Virus record (IMG/VR): IMGVR_UViG_3300028809_000014
Location: 1 to 61,241 of that record
DNA from: a virus
Direction: 5' to 3' (one strand)
DNA: 61,241 bases
Each line of letters opens with the position of its first letter. The stretch's first letter is position 1. Shown piece by piece: positions 34,892-42,983 of the stretch. The notes beneath the pieces are model-generated. The model ran no database searches. It had not been told where the DNA came from and saw nothing but the letters and a program-made list of their open reading frames with translations. Both the position numbers and the translations under genes were made by a program.

Positions 34892-36966
34892 TGAAGTCGC
34901 GCGCCACTCGAATGAGACAGATCGGGGGCCGCGTGCTCCCTATCGCTGCTGTCGTTGCTTCGATCTTCACCACGGCCGCCTCGCAAGGTGCGCAGATGTG
35001 GCGATACGAAGCGGGGGACATGAGTTCGATGTATCAGGATTCAATCGGCTCCAGTCCGGTTTTCAAGTTGGAACAACCTGTAGGTTTGATGCTCGACAAG
35101 TCCAAGGAGACCACGAGCGCAATCAACGTAGCTCCCGAGCTTGTGTCGGCCAATTGGCCCACGCAAAACGTGTCTTGGGTTGTCGCCGATGGTGTTGCGT
35201 CGTGCTCTGGAACGGGTACAGGTTCTACGGCTACTGTGTCTGGAACCCTGCAAGCTCGCAAGATTTACAGAGCTGAGTTTGAAGTCTTCGAGTACGTCAG
35301 CGGTTCGGTGACATTGCCCTATGACGGATCAGGCCAGAACGCGAAGTTTGTAAACGGCACAGGCAAATACTCGCACACGTTCATTCCAGTTGGCTCGGCT
35401 CTCGCCATCTACAGCAATCTTTTCGTAGGTAAGGTTCGCAACGTGCGGCTATATGAAGTGCCGTTCACTGAGTTAGTGACGAATGGCTATTTCGACACGG
35501 ACCTTTCAGGCTGGACGCCAACGAACGTCGGGGCCGGTACATCCACGTGGTCAGCAGGTACGGTTGCTATCGACAGTGGTGCAACCACGGGGGACAGCAC
35601 ACGTATTCGTCAGGCTGTTGTCGCTATCGCAGGCTGGTATGAAATCCAATGGACAGTGACAAATTGGACCGGGCTTTCCGTTAACAATCGAATCACCGTT
35701 GGCTCGACTCCTGGGAACACGGATTATCTTGCGGTGAACATTGGGGCTAACGGGCTGGGTCGTCGTGTCTTCTACGCGTCCGCTGGAACTCTCAACATTG
35801 AGGTGCTGTCCAGTAACGCATCTGGCACGCGGAATCAGTTCAATCTTGACGCTGTGACGATGCGCGCAGTCCCCGGCAACCACCGCTACCAACCTACGTC
35901 CACGGCACGGCCTGTGTTGAGTGCTCGGTTGAACCTGCTCACGTACAGTGAACAGATGGACAACGCCGCATGGTCCAAGCAGCCGGGCGGTGTGGGGACA
36001 GCCCCTGTTGTCACTGCAAATCAAGCGACCGCACCTGATGGGACGATGACGGCTGACTTGGTGACTTTCGCACTTAATGGCGGCACAACCAGCGCGGATA
36101 TCTCCCAGCTACAAGCCTCGGCTACGTCCGTTGTCAACGGGGGCACTTATACCGCGTCTATCTGGATGAGAACAAGTGACGGCTCTACTGTTTCCGTTAA
36201 CTTGGTTAATGCAGCAGGGCAAATTCTGGCTGCGTCGGTCACTCCTGCATGGCAGCGCTTTTCTGTCGGTGGTTTGTCTTCAGCTACAGGCAGCAGTAAT
36301 TTGCGTGTTCGCCTTAGAGGCGCTGAAGGTACGGCCAACGCAGCAAGCCTGTATCTGTGGGGCGCACAGCAAGTTATCGGTAGCGCCCCTGAGCGCTATC
36401 AACGCATCGTCGCAGCCACGGACTACGACGCAGCGGGCTTCCCGTCTTACCTGAAGTACGACGGCGTTGATGATTGCTTGTTCACGCCGGGCAACGTGGA
36501 CTTCACGAACACGGACAAGATCACCGTGGTCACGGGCATTCAGAAGAACAGTGATACAGGCGCAGGCGTTGTTTTTGAGTTTGGGCCATCCATCAGTACA
36601 GCAGACGGCAGCTTTGCTATTTTTGCTCCTGCCTCGGCAGCACCAAATATCCAATGGCTCGCACGCGGGACAATTCTGGTCAGCACAACGCCATCAGGCT
36701 ACCCCGCGCCATCACGCTTAGTTGTCTCCGGTCAGAATGACATCAGCGGTGCCCGCAGTGTCATTCGAGTTGGTGGTGTCGCATTGAATAATGCCAATGG
36801 GCAAGGTACTGGAAACTATGGCAGTTACCCGCTTTACTTCGGACGGCGGGCCAACGCATCGCTGCAATGGAACGGCCAAGAGTACAGCAGTATGGGTATC
36901 GGCCAGAAGCTGTCGCCTGACAACCTACTAACCCTTGAGCGGTACACCGCAGGAGTTACGCAATGA
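34891..36966 (+). CDS. Receptor-binding tail fibre with lectin-like C-terminus
   Basis: 691 residues. After an N-terminal hydrophobic stretch (about 15-33) comes MWRYEAGDMSSMYQDS...EQPVGLMLDKS, an element common to fibre proteins of high-GC proteobacterial phages. Two carbohydrate-binding-like beta domains follow (about 190-330 and 350-505), then a laminin-G/concanavalin-type domain (about 505-680). The gene has a lower GC content than the head genes. It probably reads surface polysaccharide and decides host range. Confidence 0.72.
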   Translation: MKSRATRMRQIGGRVLPIAAVVASIFTTAASQGAQMWRYEAGDMSSMYQDSIGSSPVFKLEQPVGLMLDKSKETTSAINVAPELVSANWPTQNVSWVVADGVASCSGTGTGSTATVSGTLQARKIYRAEFEVFEYVSGSVTLPYDGSGQNAKFVNGTGKYSHTFIPVGSALAIYSNLFVGKVRNVRLYEVPFTELVTNGYFDTDLSGWTPTNVGAGTSTWSAGTVAIDSGATTGDSTRIRQAVVAIAGWYEIQWTVTNWTGLSVNNRITVGSTPGNTDYLAVNIGANGLGRRVFYASAGTLNIEVLSSNASGTRNQFNLDAVTMRAVPGNHRYQPTSTARPVLSARLNLLTYSEQMDNAAWSKQPGGVGTAPVVTANQATAPDGTMTADLVTFALNGGTTSADISQLQASATSVVNGGTYTASIWMRTSDGSTVSVNLVNAAGQILAASVTPAWQRFSVGGLSSATGSSNLRVRLRGAEGTANAASLYLWGAQQVIGSAPERYQRIVAATDYDAAGFPSYLKYDGVDDCLFTPGNVDFTNTDKITVVTGIQKNSDTGAGVVFEFGPSISTADGSFAIFAPASAAPNIQWLARGTILVSTTPSGYPAPSRLVVSGQNDISGARSVIRVGGVALNNANGQGTGNYGSYPLYFGRRANASLQWNGQEYSSMGIGQKLSPDNLLTLERYTAGVTQ

Positions 36967-37355
36967 GCAAGCATGGTCTCTTTGGCATTCGTCGTTGGCG
37001 TGATGACAAATCAGGGCGAGAAGGTTTGTCCTTCTGGTGCCCTGGCTGTAAGTCGGCACACAGCATCGGGCTCAGCGGTCCTGGCCCTAACTGGAGCTTC
37101 AACGGCGACTACGACAAGCCTGTGCTGTCACCAAGCATTCTCGTGTCTATCGGTGGTGAAGGAACGCGTGACCCCGACACGGGCCTGCCGTATCCACGGG
37201 AAACCCTGTGCCACTCGTTCGTCGGCTGCAATGGCGCGCAGCCAGGACAGATCGTCTACCTGGGTGACAGCGGCGCACATGAACTTCGAGGTGCGCACGA
37301 CCTTGAACCATGGCCGCGCGACTACGGCTTCGGCTCTGAAGGAGATGACCAATGA
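36963..37355 (+). CDS. DUF6527-like zinc-ribbon protein
   Basis: 130 residues, overlapping the fibre gene by four bases. FWCPGCKSAH and a CNGAQPGQIVYLGDS-like end fit DUF6527, a small family in phages often mislabelled as ammonia monooxygenase. CxxC and later Cys/His residues (CHSF, CNG) could bind one zinc. Role unknown; the family usually lies near tail or lysis genes. Confidence 0.7.
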   Translation: MSKHGLFGIRRWRDDKSGREGLSFWCPGCKSAHSIGLSGPGPNWSFNGDYDKPVLSPSILVSIGGEGTRDPDTGLPYPRETLCHSFVGCNGAQPGQIVYLGDSGAHELRGAHDLEPWPRDYGFGSEGDDQ

Positions 37356-37756
37356 CGTACATCCACCGTTGCATGATCGTGCCCGCTGCGAACGCGCCAC
37401 TTGCGCGCGAATTGGTCGTGGTGCTTGCCGGCGAGCCTGCGGCCAACATGTTCACCACGGGTCTGTCGCCAACCGGAGATGAGCCGTTCACGCACTTCAT
37501 CTCGTCGGGCATGATCGAGGACACGTTCGGCGCGGTGCTCACCGATCCTGCCTTGATGGCATCGCTCTGCGTGAACGCCGGCAGGCAGATCACCGAGGTC
37601 GAGTGTGCGGCTCTCCTGGCCGCGTGCGACATCAGCGAAGACGATCCGTTCGTTGCGCTGGAACGCCTGAACCTCGTGATGCTGACGGCTGAGCAACTGG
37701 CCGAACGTGCGGCGGCACGACAGGCCGCAAATGGCGGGGTGGTGCTCAATGGCTAA
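37352..37756 (+). CDS. Hypothetical protein between fibre and lysis genes
   Basis: 134 residues, ATGA overlap with the previous gene. Composition is Ala-rich with two helical regions and a EDDPFVALERLNL segment; no family or membrane segment is recognised. Size and position resemble small phage proteins between fibres and endolysin that may be fibre assembly aids, but nothing in the sequence proves this. Confidence 0.65.
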   Translation: MTYIHRCMIVPAANAPLARELVVVLAGEPAANMFTTGLSPTGDEPFTHFISSGMIEDTFGAVLTDPALMASLCVNAGRQITEVECAALLAACDISEDDPFVALERLNLVMLTAEQLAERAAARQAANGGVVLNG

Positions 37757-37787
37757 AATCTCCCAAGACCCACCATCTGGAGAAGCA

Positions 37788-38174
37788 ATGTCATCCGACA
37801 CCCAACCCGGCAAATTGCTCGACAGCCACGGCCAACCGATCAAGCACTCACGCGTGAAGCTCGACTTCACGATCAACATCCCCACGTTGATCTCGATCAT
37901 CAGCCTGAGTGCCGGTTTGGCGACCTGGGGCGTGCGCACCTACTACGAGATGAGCGCGCGCACTGATCGCAACACTTACGACCTCGCCGTTCTTCAAGAT
38001 CGCCTTCGTGCGATTGAAGGGCAGGTCACCCAGGTACGAGCCGACAACAGCACCTCGGTGCAGGCTCTACGCGGCGAGATCCGTGTTGATCTGCTGGAGA
38101 TCAAAGGGACTCTCAAAGACCTCATGTTCCGCCAGCCGGGCGGCGGTCGCAACCTTCAAGAATGGAGCCGATAG
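37788..38174 (+). CDS. Membrane protein of the lysis cassette, possible holin
   Basis: 128 residues from ATG 37788, which has GGAGAAG upstream; ATG 37749 would overlap the previous gene and lacks such a site. One membrane segment (about 28-50, TLISIISLSAGLATWGVR) is followed by a coiled coil (about 60-110). It lies directly before the putative endolysin. It could be a holin or a membrane anchor for lysis; single-span plus coiled coil is not diagnostic. Confidence 0.6.
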   Translation: MSSDTQPGKLLDSHGQPIKHSRVKLDFTINIPTLISIISLSAGLATWGVRTYYEMSARTDRNTYDLAVLQDRLRAIEGQVTQVRADNSTSVQALRGEIRVDLLEIKGTLKDLMFRQPGGGRNLQEWSR

Positions 38175-38873
38175 ATGGCAACTAGCAAGTCTCTTCCCCG
38201 TGGCATTCGCGCGAACAATCCGGGCAACATCGACCGCAACCCCGCCAACAAGTGGCAAGGTCTCGCGGCCGACCAAAGCAGCGATTCGCGGTTCTGCGTG
38301 TTCACCGATCCGACCTGGGGTATCCGCGCCCTGGCCGTGACCCTGACCAGCTATCAGGACAAGTACGGCATCCGCACGATCAAGGACATCATCGGCCGCT
38401 GGGCGCCGGGCCACGAGAACGACACCGATGCCTACGTGCGCATGGTCGCGCAGCAAACCGGCCTGACGGCAACGATGCGCCTGGATCTGCACGACTACCA
38501 GTTCATGGAGCCCATCGTGCAGGCCATCATCCGCCACGAGAACGGCAAGGGCCCGCTGAGCACGCCCAACACGTGGTACGGCCAGGACGTGATCGACTCG
38601 GCCCTGGCGCGTGCCGGCATCGTCAAGAAGGCATCCATGGTTGCCAAGGTGCCCGTGACCCGCGAGACCGTGGCTGCGACCTCGGTGGGTACGCTGGGCG
38701 TGGCGCAACTCGCGGACATGGCCCCGCAGATCTCGGCCGCGCTGGACAAGTCGCAAGACAACCTGTCCTCGGGCTCGTGGGTGCGCATCGTCATCGGCGT
38801 CGCCACCATCGCCTTCGCGGTCTATATCGCGTGGTCGCAGGTCAAGAAGCACAAGCTGGGGGTGGTCGAGTGA
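38175..38873 (+). CDS. Putative peptidoglycan hydrolase with C-terminal membrane anchor
   Basis: 232 residues. The N-terminal RGIRANNPGNIDRNPANKWQ and DIIGRWAPGHENDTDAYVRMV segments belong to a lysozyme-like phage family sometimes called structural protein P5. The C-terminus (about 203-221, IVIGVATIAFAVYIAW) is a membrane segment followed by a basic end. A membrane-tethered hydrolase next to spanins suggests an endolysin; catalysis is inferred from family resemblance, as no catalytic residue can be assigned with certainty. Confidence 0.72.
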   Translation: MATSKSLPRGIRANNPGNIDRNPANKWQGLAADQSSDSRFCVFTDPTWGIRALAVTLTSYQDKYGIRTIKDIIGRWAPGHENDTDAYVRMVAQQTGLTATMRLDLHDYQFMEPIVQAIIRHENGKGPLSTPNTWYGQDVIDSALARAGIVKKASMVAKVPVTRETVAATSVGTLGVAQLADMAPQISAALDKSQDNLSSGSWVRIVIGVATIAFAVYIAWSQVKKHKLGVVE

Positions 38874-39142
38874 TTACCGTGCTCATGGCCCGCCTGCAAG
38901 GCTGGGCGCTCACCACGCTGGCTGTCTTAGCCGTGTTGGTGGGCGCCTACGCTTACGGCCATCGCACGGCCAAGAAGGCGGCGAAGAAGGAATCGGATCT
39001 GGCCGAGGCACAGCGCGCGACGGCCGGCGCGAAAGGAGTTGAAGATGCAAGGCGTGAAGTCGATAAGCTGCCTGACGGTGGCGCTGCTGATGAGCTTCGT
39101 CGTGACTGGATGCGAGACGACCCCGCCGATCCGCCACCCTGA
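38870..39142 (+). CDS. Rz: i-spanin, Rz-like
   Basis: 90 residues from a GTG that overlaps the endolysin stop. One N-terminal membrane segment (about 12-30, LTTLAVLAVLVGAYAYG) precedes a charged helical periplasmic part ending in a Pro-rich tail. The out-of-frame lipoprotein gene inside its 3' half identifies the pair as spanins, which fuse inner and outer membranes as the last step of lysis. This also points to a Gram-negative host. Confidence 0.82.
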   Translation: MITVLMARLQGWALTTLAVLAVLVGAYAYGHRTAKKAAKKESDLAEAQRATAGAKGVEDARREVDKLPDGGAADELRRDWMRDDPADPPP

Positions 39143-39257
39143 CTTCTGTGCCACGGCCGCGCCGATCTTCATCAGCAAGGCCGACGTGATCTCGGATCGA
39201 ACGGCTCGCCGGATCTTGGAACACAACCTCTCCGGTCGAAAGCTCTGCGGTTGGTAG
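39045..39257 (+). CDS. Rz1: o-spanin lipoprotein, Rz1-like, overlapping Rz
   Basis: 70 residues in the +1 frame relative to Rz, starting 98 bases before the Rz stop and reaching 115 bases past it. A signal peptide (VKSISCLTVALLMSFVVTGC) ends in the lipobox VTGC, so the mature protein begins at that Cys and is held in the outer membrane. AAAGGAG lies six bases before ATG 39045. Overlap of this kind is typical of Rz/Rz1. Confidence 0.82.
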   Translation: MQGVKSISCLTVALLMSFVVTGCETTPPIRHPDFCATAAPIFISKADVISDRTARRILEHNLSGRKLCGW

Positions 39258-39275
39258 GATCTAACCGCCAAAAGG

Positions 39276-39299
39276 AAAGCCCGCTTAGGCGGGCTTTTT
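39276..39299. terminator. Bidirectional terminator between late and leftward operons
   Basis: GCCCGC-TTAG-GCGGGC stem with AAA before and TTTTT after. It can end both the rightward virion/lysis transcript (stop at 39257) and the leftward operon (last stop at 39322). Confidence 0.85.
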
Positions 39300-39321
39300 C
39301 ACGTGTGAAGCTACCTACCCC

Positions 39322-39675
39322 TTAGTCATCTGCGTAAAGGCGCCCTGCGGTCGATCCGATTGGCTTCGCCAAGGCCAGATCACCCATGGCTCTAGCCAAC
39401 CTAGCGCGACAGTGGCGAACATAGGCCTTCTTTCGTTCGACGTAGGCGGCCATGGCTTCCTCGGCGGTCGGATGCGCGTAGCGCTTGCGTGACGAGTTCG
39501 ACACCCAACGGCGTTCTCCCCAGCCATCGATCCAGAAGCCGCACTTGGTCACCTTGGTCACGGCGAAGCGGAGCAATTGCAATTCAGGGGCGCTCACGCC
39601 ATATCGGTCGGCGTCAGCGTCGATGACCACGGAGTAGCGTTTAGCCTCGTAGCGGTAGAGGACTTGATCGGTCAC
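39322..39675 (-). CDS. Small basic phage protein, last gene of the leftward operon
   Basis: 117 residues from a GTG overlapping the previous stop (GTGA). A beta-rich first half (YRYEAKRYSVVIDAD) leads to GFWIDGWGERRWVSNSSRKRYAHPT and a basic helix (EEAMAAYVERKKAYVRHCRARL). Proteins with this RKRYA-x-PT-x-EEA pattern recur in many phages without known function. Its basic helix suggests nucleic-acid contact, which is unproven. Confidence 0.72.
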   Translation of the reverse strand: MTDQVLYRYEAKRYSVVIDADADRYGVSAPELQLLRFAVTKVTKCGFWIDGWGERRWVSNSSRKRYAHPTAEEAMAAYVERKKAYVRHCRARLARAMGDLALAKPIGSTAGRLYADD

Positions 39676-39962
39676 AGCGACTCCTTTTGAGCCTTGGCCG
39701 ATCTGACCACGCTCTGGCCCTTGCTGGTGATGTATACCTCGCCGTACCCGACATCGGTGTAGCGGATCTTGACGTAGTTCTCGGCCGCGAGCTTCTGGCA
39801 ATAGCCCGCGCCAGATCTCGTGGCCTGTTGCGACCATAGGCCGCGTGTACCTGTGCGGTGGCCGGCCAGGAAACGTTGAGCGATAGCGCCGACCATACAG
39901 CCGGGGTGCGAGGCGATGAACTCCAGCACCTCCAGGCGCTTGGGTGTGAGGTTGAAGGTCAT
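39672..39962 (-). CDS. Winged-helix DNA-binding protein
   Basis: 96 residues from ATG 39962. LTPKRLEVLEFIASHPGCMVGAI opens a MarR-like winged helix: helix 1, then a helix-turn-helix (GAIAQRFL...GYCQKLAAENYVKIRY) and a wing (GEVYITSKG). It is likely a regulator or a DNA-binding accessory. It lies two genes from the 3' end of the operon and overlaps both neighbours by four bases. Confidence 0.75.
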   Translation of the reverse strand: MTFNLTPKRLEVLEFIASHPGCMVGAIAQRFLAGHRTGTRGLWSQQATRSGAGYCQKLAAENYVKIRYTDVGYGEVYITSKGQSVVRSAKAQKESL

Positions 39963-40588
39963 GGCGTCACCGGGGCCGAGAACCACGTGCGCAGTGCGTT
40001 GCTGCAAATGTTCGCGATCTCGCTCTTCGTTGCCGCGCGCGGCTCGGCCGAGACGAAGCCGGCTTTCGGTTTGAAGTAGACATGCGCGAGATCCTCGCCG
40101 ACACGCTTGCGCTTGACCAGGGTCACGGTGCCGCGCCGGCAATCGGTCCAGTGAATCTCATCGGCCGCTTGCTCGTAGGTCTCGCCTTCGGTGTATTCGG
40201 TACAGCCGTCCGGTGCGTCGAGGCCTGTCTTGCAGGTTATCCAGGCCTGCTCGTCGTGCAGCGACTTGAGACCTTCGCCCGGCTTGATGGTGCGCTTGGT
40301 CATGAGCACGGGGTAAAGACCTTCGGTCGTGTTACTGACCTCCTTGTACTTCCAGTTGATCAGCGAACCCGCGACGATCAGCGACTTGAAGTGCCACGGA
40401 TGGTCGTGGATCTCCGACACGCCTTTGACCTTGTAGCGGTCGTCCCAAACGTGCAGGCGGATGTCGTCCGTCAGGTAGGTGCGCAGCATGCCGAAGCCCT
40501 GCAACGTCCAGTCGTAGGCGTGCGGGGCCGACAGGATCTTGTGGACCAACGCCTTGGTTGGATCGAAGTCGATGTTGAACTCTTTCAC
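39959..40588 (-). CDS. Cupin-like metal-binding protein
   Basis: 209 residues from GTG 40588 with AAGGAG upstream. The central HDHPWHFKSLIVAGSLINW holds the HxH of a cupin barrel, with a further His in the KSLHDEQAWIT segment and in DEIHWTD; these could bind one metal ion. Similar cupin-like proteins occur in phages next to unrelated genes. It might be a dioxygenase or sugar-type epimerase, or a binding protein; the sequence does not decide. Early codon use matches its neighbours. Confidence 0.68.
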   Translation of the reverse strand: MKEFNIDFDPTKALVHKILSAPHAYDWTLQGFGMLRTYLTDDIRLHVWDDRYKVKGVSEIHDHPWHFKSLIVAGSLINWKYKEVSNTTEGLYPVLMTKRTIKPGEGLKSLHDEQAWITCKTGLDAPDGCTEYTEGETYEQAADEIHWTDCRRGTVTLVKRKRVGEDLAHVYFKPKAGFVSAEPRAATKSEIANICSNALRTWFSAPVTP

Positions 40589-40598
40589 CGTTTTCTCC

Positions 40599-40997
40599 TT
40601 AGAAACAAAACCAGCCAGGGCACTTGGTGCACTTAATCCCACCGCCGCGTTGCGCGACAACGTTGTGTTTGCAGTTCGGATCTGCATCCCACAGCTCTTC
40701 GTCTTCTTCAAGCATCTCGTCGAACGTCTTTTCGACTTCGGCGACGAACGCAGAAGGCGCCGGACGTTTACACATGAAGCGGCCGGGCATTCCAGCGCTT
40801 GGCGGCGCGAAGTGACCATCGCCAGTCAGGATCTCGCCGCAGTTCATGCATTCACGAACGCCCTGAAGACGATATTCGATGGGGATCTCTTGACCCTTGC
40901 CGACCGCAGCCCGAACCTCTTCTCCGAAGCGCATCATTCTGACCTGCCGCAGCTTCCATGCGTTGTGCCTGTTGGCGTCGCGTTGTTTTCGGTTCAT
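40599..40997 (-). CDS. Cys-rich putative zinc-binding protein
   Basis: 132 residues from ATG 40997 with GAAGGAGCG upstream. Two Cys clusters are visible: CMNCG ... MCKRP (about 52-76) and CKHN ... CTKCPGWFCF at the very end. The layout suggests two zinc sites. The middle is an acidic helix (EEDEELWDAD). No family is recognised. Confidence 0.68.
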   Translation of the reverse strand: MNRKQRDANRHNAWKLRQVRMMRFGEEVRAAVGKGQEIPIEYRLQGVRECMNCGEILTGDGHFAPPSAGMPGRFMCKRPAPSAFVAEVEKTFDEMLEEDEELWDADPNCKHNVVAQRGGGIKCTKCPGWFCF

Positions 40998-41524
40998 CGT
41001 CCGCTCCTTCCACGCGTGCGCCATGAGGGGCCCTGTTGACGTTCCAACGACGCGAAGGCTTTCTTGGCCCGCTCGATTGCGTCGTCCATGTTGTTGACCG
41101 CCATGCGGGCACGAGCCATAGCGGCCGTCTCGGCGCCGAGCGAGGTCTTGTTCGGCTCGCAGTCGTAATGATTGCCGGTGGGGCCATAGCGCGGCTGGCC
41201 GTCGAGCACGGGCTTCTTGCAGATCTCGCACACATGCGCGGCCGGTTTAGCTGCACGCACTCGATCAATGCGGTCCTGCGCGACCTCGCCGACTTGCCCT
41301 GAGCCCTCGAACGTCGGGGCCGTGATGTCGCACACCCGCTCGATGTTCTTCATCATGTCCTCGGCGTCGGCGATGCAACCGCAGACGGCCCAGGCGTGGA
41401 TCTCGTCCGTGATCGATCGGAGGCGCAGGATCTCTTCGGCCATGGCGCGCACGACCAGAGGTGGGAGTGGCTCCGTGGTCGAGACTGCGTGCAAGATTGC
41501 TCGACCGATGTCTGCGCGGTTCAT
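40994..41524 (-). CDS. Hypothetical protein with CxxC pair
   Basis: 176 residues from ATG 41524, ATGA-coupled at both ends. The first 60 residues are helical and contain a Cys-Gly-Cys (AVCGCIAD). A HVCEICKKPVLDGQ motif near 112 with a later Cys-bearing YDCEPN segment resembles a LIM-like zinc knuckle, and the C-terminal part is a basic helix. Function unknown; the Cys residues may tie it to the neighbouring Cys-rich protein. Confidence 0.68.
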   Translation of the reverse strand: MNRADIGRAILHAVSTTEPLPPLVVRAMAEEILRLRSITDEIHAWAVCGCIADAEDMMKNIERVCDITAPTFEGSGQVGEVAQDRIDRVRAAKPAAHVCEICKKPVLDGQPRYGPTGNHYDCEPNKTSLGAETAAMARARMAVNNMDDAIERAKKAFASLERQQGPSWRTRGRSGR

Positions 41525-41817
41525 GCGTGATCTCCGAAGAGGCCTTGAAGGAAACGGAATAACAACGACGGCGTGCGTTCGTTGAGTCGGTTGCGCCCAC
41601 GGTGAGTGATGTAGAACCGATAGCGGTAGACCTTGGTGTTGGGGATGGATTCTCTGGTGAACTCGACGCAATGCCAGTCAACCATGTCGAAGGTACGCGA
41701 GTAGACAAACGGGCGCCACTGGCCGGTCTTTTCCGCGATCTCATTGCCGAACAGTGGGCCGTGATCGCGCAGCGCTTCAAGAATTGCGAATTGCTTGTGG
41801 GTGAAGAAGCCATTCAT
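41521..41817 (-). CDS. Winged-helix protein
   Basis: 98 residues. FFTHKQFAILEALRDHGPLFGNEIAEKTG is a winged-helix start, with a recognition helix near 35-45 and a wing around VYRYRFYITHRGRNR. It is the second such protein in the operon (the other is at 39672). It likely binds DNA or contacts host regulators. The start overlaps the preceding membrane-protein gene. Confidence 0.72.
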   Translation of the reverse strand: MNGFFTHKQFAILEALRDHGPLFGNEIAEKTGQWRPFVYSRTFDMVDWHCVEFTRESIPNTKVYRYRFYITHRGRNRLNERTPSLLFRFLQGLFGDHA

Positions 41818-42197
41818 TTCGAGATCCTTTCGACAGCAGCGGCACGCAGTGTGTCGAGCGCTCCTTTCTCACGACCGCAATATTTGCAGCGTGGCGTGCC
41901 GAAGCCGCGCCGTTCAAAGACGCAAAACACGTCCTGCTCGGCCATGCAGTAACTGGCGAGCTTTTGATCCATGTCCTCCATCTCTTCGAGGTTTCTTTCG
42001 ACAGATTCACGCTGCTCTGCGACTTCGGATCGCATGCCGTTGATCATGTTCGCGACCTCGGTGGCGCCCTGCTTGCGGCCGTCCTCGTGACCACGGGCGT
42101 AGCCGTGCTTGCAGCCCAGGCGGTAGCTGATCGCTTGACCGAAAAACATGACGACGATGCAGGCCATCGTTGGCCAGAAGTATTCAGTGACTTCCAT
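41814..42197 (-). CDS. Membrane protein with coiled coil and Cys motif
   Basis: 127 residues from ATG 42197. The N-terminal segment (about 8-25, WPTMACIVVMFFGQAISY) is a membrane span, followed by HGYARGHEDGRKQG, a coiled coil (about 55-85) and CKYCGRE, a half zinc knuckle. This architecture is common for accessory phage proteins without known role. The start lies inside the end of the next gene upstream (14-base overlap). Confidence 0.68.
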   Translation of the reverse strand: MEVTEYFWPTMACIVVMFFGQAISYRLGCKHGYARGHEDGRKQGATEVANMINGMRSEVAEQRESVERNLEEMEDMDQKLASYCMAEQDVFCVFERRGFGTPRCKYCGREKGALDTLRAAAVERISK

Positions 42198-42450
42198 TTG
42201 CAAGCTCCATTTGGTTGAAGGATTCGATCTCGACAATACGCTTGGCCTCGCACTTGGCGCGGTATTCAGCGTCCTTTCGCGCCCAGTGGGCTTCACGAAG
42301 CATCCGTGCGAACGGTTCGTTGTTCATGCGATTGACCGCGTTACACGCCTCGATCTTCAACGCCCGATAGATGCCCGTGTTTTCCTTTCGAGTCATCCTT
42401 CGATTGAGTACGCGCCAGTAGCCGTCGCGAAAGAAGATGTGCGGGATCAT
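42184..42450 (-). CDS. Small basic helical protein
   Basis: 88 residues, rich in Arg and Ala; PHIFFRDGYWRVLNRRMTRKEN start and a long helix (about 40-75, with AEYRAKCEAKRIVEIE). No family is recognised. It overlaps both neighbours, so it is translated as part of the operon. A nucleic-acid-binding or adaptor role is possible but not shown. Confidence 0.65.
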   Translation of the reverse strand: MIPHIFFRDGYWRVLNRRMTRKENTGIYRALKIEACNAVNRMNNEPFARMLREAHWARKDAEYRAKCEAKRIVEIESFNQMELANGSH

Positions 42451-42983
42451 GGCTGCTCGTCCTCGTCCATACGGGCCAGCGTCTCCCAGGTGTTTTCGAC
42501 CCGCTCGATGACCGCCTGTTTTCTGAACGCCAGCCAGGGCATCTCCATGATCTCGTTGCGCAGGTCAGCCAGGGCACGGTAGCGGCGGTTCGCGGCGCCG
42601 GCCTGTGTAGCGCGCTCGCGGATGCACGGAACGGCCATGGCTGCAAGCATCGGCGCCTTGCTGTCGTTGCTGCCCCTGGTCGTGATGTTGCGCACACCGT
42701 TGGTCGGTACGTCGGCCGGACGCCAGATGTGCCCGCAGTTGTGGCACAGGTGCGAGCGGTGCGGCGGGTTGGTCCATGCAATATCGGTCTCTTTCCAATC
42801 CGCGCCATCTTCGGGCATGTCGGGGCGGTCAAGGTGCTGCTGACCGCAGTTCGGGCAGAACAAGATCATGTTGATCGGGTCTTGCGCGTGGTCGGGGCGG
42901 CTCACGATGCGCATCAGGATGCCGATGATCACGAGCACAGGCACGGCGATCACCAGAAGAACGTCGGAATCGAAGTCAGCCAT
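42447..42983 (-). CDS. Membrane-anchored zinc-ribbon protein
   Basis: 178 residues. One N-terminal membrane span (about 8-25, LLVIAVPVLVIIGILM) precedes a zinc ribbon made of FCPNCGQQH and LCHNCGHIWRP. The segment PPHRSHLC, then HIWRPADVPTNGV, is a recognisable theme of many small phage proteins. The C-terminal part is helical and acidic at the end. Function unknown; membrane attachment is unusual for this ribbon. Confidence 0.72.
   Translation of the reverse strand: MADFDSDVLLVIAVPVLVIIGILMRIVSRPDHAQDPINMILFCPNCGQQHLDRPDMPEDGADWKETDIAWTNPPHRSHLCHNCGHIWRPADVPTNGVRNITTRGSNDSKAPMLAAMAVPCIRERATQAGAANRRYRALADLRNEIMEMPWLAFRKQAVIERVENTWETLARMDEDEQP

Noticed and set aside
28970-36966. Diversity-generating retroelement acting on the tail tip
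   Set aside because: Tail tip variability suggested the idea, but no reverse transcriptase gene and no template/variable repeat pair is present.
36963-37355. Ammonia monooxygenase, a name often given to this protein type
   Set aside because: A 130-residue soluble zinc-ribbon protein cannot be that multi-span membrane enzyme; the label is a known mis-annotation.
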